Source of the DNA: Methanocorpusculum petauri
GTDB taxonomy: Archaea > Halobacteriota > Methanomicrobia > Methanomicrobiales > Methanocorpusculaceae
DNA length: 64,000 nt
NCBI RefSeq assembly: GCF_026891975.1
Contig: NZ_JAPTGB010000005.1
Coordinates: forward strand, 1-64,000
Direction: 5' to 3'
The notes under the pieces were generated by a model. It did not search any database, was not told the DNA's origin, and worked only from the letters and a program-made list of their open reading frames with translations. Both the position numbers and the translations under genes were made by a program. Shown here in pieces: positions 35,940 to 44,330 of this stretch; positions within the stretch are counted from its first letter, which is position 1; every line of letters starts with the position of its first letter.

Positions 35940-37750
35940 ACGCGTGCGAAAAAAACAAACACCGTATACCGGGAAGTATCCCGTCCTTCGTCCGCCAGCA
36001 GAATCGAAGCGGACACCATCCGAACCCCCGCTCACCCCACTTCAAGGTGATTATCATACTACAAAAAAATCTCACCCCCCCAAATACCGAATCCGACCTT
36101 GACCTCGCCGGATTCCTGACCCCGATCGAACCCGCCCCGACCACTGATGCGGCCTCTGCCTCCTCCCCTTCCTCCGGGCCGCAGCAGTTTCCGGCGGTGT
36201 TTTTTGTCCATGAAAAGATTACTGATTCCGTACAGCAGGTGCACCTCGCCCTCGTACGGCTGAATGCGGTCTCGCCGCAGGGGCCGGTTATTTTCCGGCA
36301 GGACGGCCGCCTTGTCCGGGTTATCCGAACCGAGGACGACGGCTATGCCGTCGTCCCCCTTGACCGCAACCGGCTGCGGCTGGCACTTTCCGAGGCAGGA
36401 ACCTGGAGACGGTTCCTGAAAGAGGATATCACCGAGCCGGACAACACCCTGCTGGACGCAGCGGTTGCGGCGCCGCCCGACCGCTTCCGGAAGATTCCGG
36501 TGCTTGCCGGTCTCTACTCCGGGGCGCTCCTCCGCCCGGACGGGACGGTTGCCTGCACTGCCGGGTTTGATGCGGCAACAGGATTTTTCCTGACGAAGAC
36601 CTATGCCCTTCCGCCGGTGCCGGAACATCCGACCGAGGAGGATGTCAGGTTTGTCCGCGAAATGTTTGCGGATATCTTTGATGAGTTTCTGTTTGCCACA
36701 GAAACGGATCGAGCGAATGCAATTGCAGGGCTGATGACGGCAATTTTCCGCCCGACGCTCGCAGGTCCGGTTCCGATCTGGGCGATTGACAAAAACACGC
36801 CGCGGGCGGGCGGTACGCTGCTTGCGCTGGTAACAGGGACGCTCGCATACGGAGAGCCGCCGCTGATGTATGCGGCGAGTCGCAGGCGTGATGAGATGGA
36901 GAAGGTGGTACGGATGGCACTGCGGGAGCAGGGCCGGTTTGTGCTGCTGGATAATGTTGCGCCGGGTGCGGATTGGACGCCGGAGGTGCTGCTGTCGGCG
37001 ACTTCCGGGTCGGGACGGGTGCTGTCCCGGAATATGGGGACATTTACCTCGTTTGTGAGCAGGACGCCGGCGTTCTTTGTGGTGAACGGGGTGCATCTGG
37101 ATATCCGGGCGGATGTGACGGGCCGGATGTTTCTGGTGCGGCTGTCGGCGCCGAAGGCGTGGCAGGAGATGCGGTTCCGCCGGACGAAGACGGAGCTGCT
37201 GGAGCTGGCGGCGGCAATGCATCCGCAGGCGGTGTGGGGTGCTGCGGTGCTGCTGCGGTTCTGGCAGGATGCAGGCGAGCCGGTGTTCCGGCTGGCGGAC
37301 GGTAATCTGTCGGAGTTTCCGGAGTGGCTGCGGGTGGTAGGCGGGGTTCTGGCACATGCGGGCTGGCCGGAACTGCTGGCGAATCAGGGCGAGGTACAGA
37401 CGCAGGAGAATGCGGCGGATACGGAGGGGGCAGAGCTGATGGCGGCACTGTATGCGGTGTTCGGGGAGGAGCAGTTTTCCGCGAAGGCCCTGATGAAGGT
37501 GCTGGTTACGGAAGGGGCAGCACGGAAACGCGGTGAGGGGGTTGACGGGCTGCTGAATTATGCGGATGAGGGGATGATCCGGTCGGCGGTTGCGGGAACG
37601 CTGTCTTCGGTGAAGGTGGGGATGTGGCTGAAGGGGTTTGTGGGGACACGGTTCGCGGGCGCGGAGTGGTATGTGGAGAAGGCAGATCAGCGAAAAGGAA
37701 ATCAGCGGATGTATGCTCTTGTTCCGGTGGAGCGGCAGGCAATGCTGTGA
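35936..37750 (+). CDS. Replication/primase-associated ATPase-like protein (mobile element)
   Basis: A protein of up to 604 residues. The middle and C-terminal parts look like the helicase-like domain of plasmid or phage primases: WAIDKNTPRAGGTLLALV stands where a Walker A would be, FVLLDNV resembles Walker B, and VLLSATSGSGRVLS, RTPAFFVVNG and RLSAPKAW follow. The P-loop lacks the usual GKT/S, so ATPase activity is doubtful. About 55 residues at the N-terminus read like non-coding DNA, and a GTG at 36047 is a likelier start. It stands beside an iteron-like block. The family is not firmly recognised. Confidence 0.6.
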   Translation: MDACEKNKHRIPGSIPSFVRQQNRSGHHPNPRSPHFKVIIILQKNLTPPNTESDLDLAGFLTPIEPAPTTDAASASSPSSGPQQFPAVFFVHEKITDSVQQVHLALVRLNAVSPQGPVIFRQDGRLVRVIRTEDDGYAVVPLDRNRLRLALSEAGTWRRFLKEDITEPDNTLLDAAVAAPPDRFRKIPVLAGLYSGALLRPDGTVACTAGFDAATGFFLTKTYALPPVPEHPTEEDVRFVREMFADIFDEFLFATETDRANAIAGLMTAIFRPTLAGPVPIWAIDKNTPRAGGTLLALVTGTLAYGEPPLMYAASRRRDEMEKVVRMALREQGRFVLLDNVAPGADWTPEVLLSATSGSGRVLSRNMGTFTSFVSRTPAFFVVNGVHLDIRADVTGRMFLVRLSAPKAWQEMRFRRTKTELLELAAAMHPQAVWGAAVLLRFWQDAGEPVFRLADGNLSEFPEWLRVVGGVLAHAGWPELLANQGEVQTQENAADTEGAELMAALYAVFGEEQFSAKALMKVLVTEGAARKRGEGVDGLLNYADEGMIRSAVAGTLSSVKVGMWLKGFVGTRFAGAEWYVEKADQRKGNQRMYALVPVERQAML

Positions 37751-38041
37751 GGGGCTGCCAGCTTTCTGCCAACTTTACTTCATTCTTTTTTTGACGGATT
37801 GTTGTTGGTTTGTGATTTCCGTCTGTGTATGTGCTTTACGCCAACCTGCCAGCTTTTGGGGTGTTCTGTTTTTGTTTCTTTGCGGTTGTCTGAACGGAGA
37901 AGGTTCTGACCCGGAGGATACGGAGAGTTTCGTTAGTTGGCAGGTTGGCGTGAACGATGTGTTCGGGTTGGTTTTGGATTTTAGAGAGAGGTCTCGTGTG
38001 TTCGGGTTGGCGCAAGGTTGGCAGAAGAGGTAGTGGTCATG
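37751..38041. repeat. Iteron-like block of direct and inverted repeats, possible origin
   Basis: There is no gene here. TGCCAGC occurs at 37756 and TGCCAAC at 37767. ACGCCAACCTGCCA (37838-37851) is perfectly inverted at 37938-37951. TTCTGCCAAC (37764-37773) is inverted as GTTGGCAGAA (38017-38026). TGTGTTCGGGTTGG occurs twice directly (37958 and 37997). Nested inverted arms and repeated units next to a replication-like gene resemble a plasmid-type origin. Confidence 0.6.
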
Positions 38042-38132
38042 AGTGGAAGATGTGAAAAGGGACAATTTTTCAAAATAGATCACACATTAGTCAAAATCAG
38101 ATGGAGAAATTGAAAAATAGCAACAAACCTAC

Positions 38133-38378
38133 ACCATAGACGGCGTTGCACCTAAATTCGTTGATTGCCTATGAATGATCGTCATCGATCGAATTCCAGC
38201 CCACGGAAAACACGAAACACATGGAAGTAAAAACATCACGGAACATACGTGAACATCACGGAATCCAAATTAACCTATTTCCGTGGTTTTCTTGTTTATT
38301 CCATGATGTTGAAAATTTCTGCGTGTTCTGTGTTTTCCGTGGGATGCTCAGGAATAAAGGTACAACGCCACCATAGAC
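38133..38378. mobile_element. MITE, 228 bp, with 9-bp target site duplication
   Basis: The element spans 38142-38369. It begins GGCGTTGCACCTAAATTC and ends in the inverse of GGCGTTGTACCTTTATTC (15 of 18 match). It is flanked by the perfect direct repeat ACCATAGAC (38133-38141 and 38370-38378). The arms continue to pair inwards (CCCACGGAAAACAC on both strands), so the whole element is an imperfect hairpin. It codes for no protein and must depend on a transposase elsewhere. The copy at 12912 shows that it is dispersed. Confidence 0.88.
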
Positions 38379-38412
38379 AAAATATATAATATCACGTGAC
38401 TTAATTTAATTC

Positions 38413-38796
38413 ATGGCAGGACTTACAAAAATAGAATGGGAGGCGATAAAAAGGAGACATGGAAACAAATGTGTTCTTTGTGGAACACCTGATAAAGACG
38501 GAAAACTCTTAGAAAAAGCACATTTAATGGCAAAATCTAAAGGAGGTAGTCAGTACATTCCTCTATGCCCAAATTGCCATACAAAATATGACAAGGGAAT
38601 GCTGTCTTCAACGCAACTTAAAAAATTAGGATTAACGCCGGAAATGTATAAAAAAGTCCTGCCAAAAAAACCAGGGACAACATCAAAAAAATCATCTCAA
38701 GATTTACTTGGATTAAAACCCCTTCCCAAGTCCATAAAACCAATTCGTATTAAAAAATCATCAGACGGAAAATTCAAAATCGAAGATTTGTTCTAA
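38413..38796 (+). CDS. HNH endonuclease-like protein
   Basis: A 127-residue protein with a zinc-bound HNH core: CVLCGTPDKDG, KAHLMAKSKGG (catalytic His) and LCPNCHTKYD. A lysine-rich C-terminal tail could bind DNA. Codons are AT-rich, unlike the surrounding chromosome, and the gene lies 44 bp after the MITE's right target repeat, which suggests recent acquisition. No partner methylase is present. Confidence 0.82.
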   Translation: MAGLTKIEWEAIKRRHGNKCVLCGTPDKDGKLLEKAHLMAKSKGGSQYIPLCPNCHTKYDKGMLSSTQLKKLGLTPEMYKKVLPKKPGTTSKKSSQDLLGLKPLPKSIKPIRIKKSSDGKFKIEDLF

Positions 38797-38815
38797 CTAC
38801 ATTCGGTGATATAAA

Positions 38816-38992
38816 ATGGCAACAAACACAGGATCAGGATACCGTTCAGGAGCTGTTGGTAATAAAAAACGTGGAAATCCACGAACTCAGGTTGAAACAC
38901 CAAGTGGTTACCGGAAACGGGATGGAAATACTGGGCGTTTCATGGCTGGTAAAAAAGATGGAAGTGCCTTTAAAGGCGTACGAAAAGAATAA
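38816..38992 (+). CDS. Small basic protein (58 residues), phage-type
   Basis: It starts at MATNTGSGYRSGAVGNKKRG and ends in DGSAFKGVRKE. Glycine, lysine and arginine dominate. Short proteins ending in a similar KGVRKE tail occur in phage and mobile regions, but this is recalled and was not searched. It lies 19 bp after the HNH gene in the same AT-rich block and is probably cotranscribed. Confidence 0.6.
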   Translation: MATNTGSGYRSGAVGNKKRGNPRTQVETPSGYRKRDGNTGRFMAGKKDGSAFKGVRKE

Positions 38993-39005
38993 TTTTTTTT
39001 AATTT

Positions 39006-39398
39006 ATGGTTACTGTCCCCTGTATATCTTATTGTAATAAATCTTACAAACAAAAAAAAGCGAAACGTTCTCTTGAGGGAACACGCAAACCAACAATGAT
39101 TCTGCTTCAATTCGGTGAAGAGGGTGATACAAATCCGATCATTGTAACGTATCAGTGGGATTGTGATCTGGAACGATGGTATCCAATCTATATTGATAAT
39201 CGCTGGGCAGTACAGGCCAATATCCCGGAGCACCAGTTTACCCTCCACACTGAAAGAATAATACAAGTTGCCCAATCACATGATTTCCATCAGAATATAG
39301 AGAAATGTTTCAACAAATCACGTCACCTCACCATTAAAATCTATCCTACAGAACCACTCTATACAGAGTTCAAAACGTGGTATTGTTTACGAATATAA
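39006..39398 (+). CDS. Hypothetical protein of the accessory island
   Basis: Up to 130 residues, not recognised. The N-terminus is lysine-rich; from MILLQFGEEGD (possible alternative start at 39096) it reads as a compact soluble domain with several Trp and Tyr. It is AT-rich like its upstream neighbours and lies 13 bp after them, so it may belong to the same imported unit. Confidence 0.5.
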   Translation: MVTVPCISYCNKSYKQKKAKRSLEGTRKPTMILLQFGEEGDTNPIIVTYQWDCDLERWYPIYIDNRWAVQANIPEHQFTLHTERIIQVAQSHDFHQNIEKCFNKSRHLTIKIYPTEPLYTEFKTWYCLRI

Positions 39399-39487
39399 TT
39401 TTTTCATTCTCATTAGATTTTTTGTAAAGGTTTTCGTCGTAACCATCATTATCTCCCGCACCAAAAAAGCAGTATATCCAAAACCCT

Positions 39488-39700
39488 GTGATGACCATGC
39501 CTCCTGCGTACCAGACAATCCGGCCCTTCGTTCTGCAAACTCTCTCCCGTGAGATGCATACCTTACAGGACGTCTATGGCGTTGCCACCATTGGCGTCTT
39601 TGGTTCGGTCATCCGGGAAGAGGACACTCACAAAAGTGATGTGGACATCCTCGTAACCTGTCTGCGGCCCTCCATTGAAGCGGAGGTTGTGGAAATATGA
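39488..39700 (+). pseudogene. Truncated MNT-type nucleotidyltransferase
   Basis: The first 70 residues of a minimal nucleotidyltransferase, with the motif GVFGSVIREEDTHKSDVDIL (GS-x-D-x-D). The frame stops shortly after the third strand, where about 30 residues should follow. The stop lies 3 bp from the end of the toxin gene, so the 3' part was probably lost when the toxin-antitoxin pair arrived. No HepT partner remains. Confidence 0.7.
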
Positions 39701-39703
39701 GGT

Positions 39704-39976
39704 TCAGAAAAGATCGCTGTGGGTCCCGGTTCGGGTCAGCGTAAGGACGAGCATTTCATCATCTATTCGGTAGATGAGTATCCAGTCCGGCTGAATGTGG
39801 CACTCACGAAAGTCCGACCATTCCCCGTTTAGCCCGTGGTCAAGATAATTCCTCGGAAGTCTCTCCCCCTGTACAAGAAGCTCAATGACGCCGGTCAGGA
39901 GCGTCAGATCATATCCTCGTTTTTGCAAAACTTTCACATCTTTTTTGAACCTGCTGGTTGTCGTAATTGCATACAT
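39704..39976 (-). CDS. yafQ: YafQ/RelE-family toxin
   Basis: A 90-residue mRNA interferase: RFKKDVKVLQKRGYD at the start, DHGLNGEWSDFRECHIQPDW in the centre, then LIYRIDDE and TRTGTHSDLF, matching YafQ including the terminal His and Phe. It follows its antitoxin by 3 bp. Confidence 0.92.
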   Translation of the reverse strand: MYAITTTSRFKKDVKVLQKRGYDLTLLTGVIELLVQGERLPRNYLDHGLNGEWSDFRECHIQPDWILIYRIDDEMLVLTLTRTGTHSDLF

Positions 39977-39979
39977 TGG

Positions 39980-40255
39980 TTAGTCCAGCAGGTCTTTCAT
40001 GAGGCTGTCTGTATTTTTGTAGCGTTTAACGGTTGTGTCGCCGGAAATATTTCGTGCTTCCTGCATTGCCTGCAGGGTTTCGTCGTTTGGTGTTTCTATT
40101 CTGAGTTCAAAGGGAAATCCATTGCATCGGACAAGGGAGGCGAGGAAGATGTTGACGGCGTTGGAGAGATTTGTTCCGAGTTCTTTGCAGACGGCTTCTG
40201 CTTTGTCTTTTGTTTCGCTGTCGACGCGTATGCTGAGGGAGGAGGTTTTTGGCAT
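39980..40255 (-). CDS. dinJ: DinJ/RelB-family antitoxin
   Basis: A 91-residue protein with a ribbon-helix-helix N-terminus (SSLSIRVDSETKDKAEAVCK) and the family's LGTNLSNAVNIFL and GFPFELR. It binds its own promoter and neutralises YafQ. A TATA-like CCTATAAATGC lies about 35-45 bp upstream. Confidence 0.9.
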   Translation of the reverse strand: MPKTSSLSIRVDSETKDKAEAVCKELGTNLSNAVNIFLASLVRCNGFPFELRIETPNDETLQAMQEARNISGDTTVKRYKNTDSLMKDLLD

Positions 40256-40395
40256 GGATTTTGTACCTGATATGTATGTTGTTTGTATTGCATTTATAGG
40301 TGATCGTGGGGGAATGAAATGTGTTCAGGAGAAGAAAAATCCGGTCACTGTGGTATGAAATATTCATCATCCAAAGGCGCCCAATCAGTATAGAA

Positions 40396-41037
40396 ATGTC
40401 ATTCCTCCCCCGTGCCGTCCTCTTCGACCTCGACAACACTCTCCACAGCCTGATAGCTGCCCGGCTCACCGCCGTCTCCACCGTTGCCGCATGGCTTAAC
40501 GATGCCTCCGGCGCCCTCCCGTTCCTCTTCCTCCACAACGACAAACCCGCCATGGCGGAAAACGTCCTTACCGCCCACCTTACCGGACAGAACAACCTTG
40601 CCGCACTCCCCGCAGCCGCCCGGCTCTACCACACCCTGGAACGCAGCTGCATCACTCCTTTCCCCGGCATCCCGGACCTCCTTTTCGCCCTGCAAACCGC
40701 CGGCGTCCGGCTTGCCGTCATCACCAACTCCGACTCCGCCGAAGCACACCTGCGACTGGACCTACTCGGCATCGCCGACTTCTTCGAAGCGGTCGTCACC
40801 CCGGAAACATTCGGCATCAAAAAACCCGACCCCGCCGTCTATCAGAAAACGCTTCAGCTGCTCGGTGTCGCCGCCGCGGACACCATCATGATCGGGGACC
40901 GGCTCGACCGCGACGTTATTCCCGCCCGGGAGGCAGGTATGCGGGCGGTGCATGCCGCATACGGAACGTTTGAAAAAGGGGAAGACGGGGCCGTCCGGAA
41001 TCCCGCAGAACTGCGGGACCTCCTACTCCTCCCGTAA
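40396..41037 (+). CDS. HAD-superfamily hydrolase
   Basis: A 213-residue phosphatase-like protein with motif I LFDLDNTL, motif II ITNSDS, motif III lysine in IKKPDP and motif IV IGDRLDRDV. The helical cap between motifs I and II suggests a small phosphorylated substrate such as phosphoglycolate. The start MSFLPRAVLF was chosen because upstream codons run through the toxin-antitoxin promoter. Confidence 0.88.
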   Translation: MSFLPRAVLFDLDNTLHSLIAARLTAVSTVAAWLNDASGALPFLFLHNDKPAMAENVLTAHLTGQNNLAALPAAARLYHTLERSCITPFPGIPDLLFALQTAGVRLAVITNSDSAEAHLRLDLLGIADFFEAVVTPETFGIKKPDPAVYQKTLQLLGVAAADTIMIGDRLDRDVIPAREAGMRAVHAAYGTFEKGEDGAVRNPAELRDLLLLP

Positions 41038-41102
41038 CCCGCCCAAATCACTATCTATCATCACCGCCAACATATACAGACACTATCCACGAGGAAAATA
41101 CT

Positions 41103-44100
41103 GTGAAAGAAGTCACCGAAAGCTACGTTGCTGCAAACGTAGAATCCAACGTCCGCCAATACTGGGACGACCACAACACCTACCGGAAAACCCGGGCGCT
41201 CCGCAGTGCAGGCCGCCCCTGGCTCTTTGTGGACGGGCCGCCCTATACTACCGGCTACATCCACTTAGGCACCGCCTGGAACAAAATCCTCAAAGACAGC
41301 ATTCTGCGCTACCACTCCATGACCGGCAAAAACATCGTGGAGCGTGCCGGCTACGACATGCACGGTCTCCCCATCGAGGTCAAGGTCGAGGAGAAACTCG
41401 GATTCAAAAACAAAGCCGACATCGAAAAGCACGGTGTTGCAAACTTCATCGAAGAATGCCGCGAGTTCGCCCTCACCCACAAAGACCTGATGAGCGACCA
41501 GTTCAAAAACCTCGGTGTCTGGATGGACTTCGACGACCCCTACCAGACGGTTGACTCCGGATACATCGAAGCCGCCTGGTACACCCTCAAACGCTGCGAA
41601 GAAGAGCACATGCTCGAACGCGGCAGCCGCGTCGTCAACTGGTGTCCCCGCTGCGGAACCGCCATTGCTGACGCCGAAGTCGAATACTGGGACGAAACCG
41701 ACCCGTCCATCTTCGTCAAGTTCCCGATCATTGGCCGCGACAACGAATACCTCGTCATCTGGACAACCACTCCCTGGACTCTTCCGGCAAACATCGCCGT
41801 TGCCGTCGGCAAAGATTTCGTCTATGCAAGAGTCCGGGCGGTAAAGGACGGTGTCACCGAAGACCTCTGGATTGCCAAAGACCTCGCCGAACAGATCCTC
41901 AAATACGGAAAATATCAGGACTACTCGGTGGTGGAAACGAAGACCGGCGCAGAACTTGCCGGAACAAAATACACCTCCCCGCTTGAGAGTCAGGTTCCCC
42001 TTCAGAAACAGATCGAACACCGCGTCGTTATTGCAGACTACGTCGCGATGGAAAACACCGGAATGGTGCACATCGCACCCGGTCACGGCTGGGATGATTA
42101 TCTCGTCGGTCTCCGCGAGAACCTCCCGATCGTCTGCCCGGTGGACGGCAACGGCAACTTCACCGAAGAGGCCGGCATCTTTGCAGGACTCTACGTCAAG
42201 GACGAAGAGACCAACACCAAAGTAATCGAAGCACTTGGTTCTGCGATGCTTGCCAAACGCAAGATTACTCACCGTTACGGTCACTGCTGGAGATGCAAGA
42301 CGCCGATTATCTACCGGGCAACATCCCAGTGGTTCCTCAAGGCAAAGGATGTCCGTGACAAGATGCTGGAAGAGATCGCAGACGAGGTCACGTGGTATCC
42401 CGACTGGGCAGGTTCGGCCCGGTTCCACGACTGGATCGAGGAAGCACGCGACTGGTGTATCTCTCGTCAGCGGTACTGGGGTATTCCGATTCCGGTCTGG
42501 GTCTGCCCGGTCTGCAACAAATACCATGTGGTGGGCCGCTATGCTGAGCTGGAAGCGCTGTCCGGTCAGAAGATGACCGATCCGCACCGGCCTTACGTCG
42601 ATGACATCACCATCCCGTGCGAATGCGGCGGCACCATGAAACGGGTGCCGGATATCTTTGATGTCTGGTATGATTCCGGTGTTGCTTCGTGGGCAACACT
42701 GCGGTTCCCGCAGCAGACGGAGGCGTTCGAGAAGGACTGGCCGGCGGAGTTTATTCTGGAAGGCCAGGATCAGACCCGCGGGTGGTTCTATTCGCAGCTC
42801 GCACTCTCGACGATTGCGTTCGGGAAGGCCCCGTACAAATCCGTGCTGATGCACGGATTTGCGCTGGATGCAAACGGGAAGAAGATGAGTAAGAGTCTGG
42901 GAAACGTGATTGCACCGGAGGATGTTATCTCCCAGTTCGGGGTGGATGTGCTGCGGCAGTATATTCTGTCGGCGAGTGCACCCTGGGATGATCTACGGTT
43001 CTCAATGGAGGGCGTGAAGACAACGCACCGGATGTTTAACGTGCTGTGGAATGTGTACCGGTTCCCGCTGCCGTATATGCAGCTGGACGGCTACACTCCT
43101 GCGGCGACCGCCGCAGGAGTGTGGGACCCGTCGGTGGTCGAAGACCACCTTGCGGCGTTCGGCCGCGAGGATCGCTGGCTGGTGAGCCGCGTGAACTCGC
43201 TTGCGGCGCAGGTCACGAAGGAGATGGAGGTCTGCAATCTGCACCGGGCAACCCGGCCGATTGCTACGTTTGTCCTGGATGAGCTGTCACGCTGGTATGT
43301 GCAGCTGGTGCGGCCCCGGATGTGGCTTGAGGAGGATTCGGTTTCCAAAAAGCAGGCGTATGATACGATGTACTATGTTCTGCGCAGACTGCTCGTGATT
43401 CTTGCGCCGTTTGCGCCGCATATCACGGAAGAGATGTATCAGAATCTGCGGCTTGCGGATGAACCGGAGTCTGTACATATGCAGGACTGGTTTGCTGGGA
43501 ATGCGCAGCTGATCGATTCTGCTCTTGAGGAGGAGATGGAGATTGTGCAGGAGTTCGATGAGGCGGTGGCGAACGCCCGGCAGAACGGGAAGCGTAAGGG
43601 CCGCTGGCCGGTAGGTGAGGTTGTAGTTGCCACCTCGTCTTCGGCGGTTGCGGATGCGGTTTCGGTGATGAATGATCTCTGCTGCGACCGGGCAAATGCA
43701 CGGTCGGTGAGGACGGTGACGGGTGTCTGGGATCGGGTGGAGTGGACGGCTCTGCCGGTGATGAAGGCTATCGGGAAGCAGTTCGGCCGGGATGGTCCGA
43801 AGGTGAAGGCGTTCATTGAGGAGTCGGACGGAACTGTTCTGAAAGCTGCCCTCGCCCGCGAGGGGAAGGTTGTCATGGAGCGGGAGGGTTTTGCTGCGGA
43901 GCTGACCGCAGAACATATGACGTTTGAGGAGCGGATGCCGGAGAATGTGTTTTCTTCGCCGCTCGGAGAGGGTAATATGGTGTATGTGGATGTTGCGCTG
44001 ACGCCTGAGCTTGAGTCGGAGGGATACGCCCGTGAGGTTATCCGCCGGATTCAGGAGATGCGTAAGCAGGCAGGTCTTGCGGTGGATGCGAAGATTTCGT

Positions 44101-44297
44101 GCGAGGTTGTGGTGCTGGATAAACGTGTTGCGGAGCTGGTTGATCGGCTGCATGATCTGATTGCCGATGAGGTACGGGCGTCCGTTCTTGTGATTTCGGC
44201 GTTGCAGAGCTGCGGGGCGACGCGTAATCCGCTCCTTTCAACCGAGTGGGAGATTGATGGGCTGAAGGTTTCGATCAGTATTGCACCGGCCAACTAA
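41103..44297 (+). CDS. ileS: Isoleucyl-tRNA synthetase
   Basis: A 1064-residue class I synthetase. The HIGH-type motif is in TTGYIHLGTAWN and the KMSKS loop in GKKMSKSLGN; WYDSGVASWATLRFP marks the editing/catalytic core. The length and C-terminal domain fit the archaeal/eukaryotic form. It starts with GTG after a GAGG ribosome binding site. Confidence 0.96.
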   Translation: MKEVTESYVAANVESNVRQYWDDHNTYRKTRALRSAGRPWLFVDGPPYTTGYIHLGTAWNKILKDSILRYHSMTGKNIVERAGYDMHGLPIEVKVEEKLGFKNKADIEKHGVANFIEECREFALTHKDLMSDQFKNLGVWMDFDDPYQTVDSGYIEAAWYTLKRCEEEHMLERGSRVVNWCPRCGTAIADAEVEYWDETDPSIFVKFPIIGRDNEYLVIWTTTPWTLPANIAVAVGKDFVYARVRAVKDGVTEDLWIAKDLAEQILKYGKYQDYSVVETKTGAELAGTKYTSPLESQVPLQKQIEHRVVIADYVAMENTGMVHIAPGHGWDDYLVGLRENLPIVCPVDGNGNFTEEAGIFAGLYVKDEETNTKVIEALGSAMLAKRKITHRYGHCWRCKTPIIYRATSQWFLKAKDVRDKMLEEIADEVTWYPDWAGSARFHDWIEEARDWCISRQRYWGIPIPVWVCPVCNKYHVVGRYAELEALSGQKMTDPHRPYVDDITIPCECGGTMKRVPDIFDVWYDSGVASWATLRFPQQTEAFEKDWPAEFILEGQDQTRGWFYSQLALSTIAFGKAPYKSVLMHGFALDANGKKMSKSLGNVIAPEDVISQFGVDVLRQYILSASAPWDDLRFSMEGVKTTHRMFNVLWNVYRFPLPYMQLDGYTPAATAAGVWDPSVVEDHLAAFGREDRWLVSRVNSLAAQVTKEMEVCNLHRATRPIATFVLDELSRWYVQLVRPRMWLEEDSVSKKQAYDTMYYVLRRLLVILAPFAPHITEEMYQNLRLADEPESVHMQDWFAGNAQLIDSALEEEMEIVQEFDEAVANARQNGKRKGRWPVGEVVVATSSSAVADAVSVMNDLCCDRANARSVRTVTGVWDRVEWTALPVMKAIGKQFGRDGPKVKAFIEESDGTVLKAALAREGKVVMEREGFAAELTAEHMTFEERMPENVFSSPLGEGNMVYVDVALTPELESEGYAREVIRRIQEMRKQAGLAVDAKISCEVVVLDKRVAELVDRLHDLIADEVRASVLVISALQSCGATRNPLLSTEWEIDGLKVSISIAPAN

Positions 44298-44330
44298 TTT
44301 TCTTTTTTTCGAGGGTTCTCTTATTATGCT

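Noticed and set aside
41265-42854. A 529-codon open frame antisense to ileS
   Set aside because: It mirrors the codon bias of ileS, has no recognised domain, and the sense frame is an unmistakable synthetase. Similar long antisense frames over fusA (22345-23670) and the replication-like gene (36059-37357) were rejected for the same reason.
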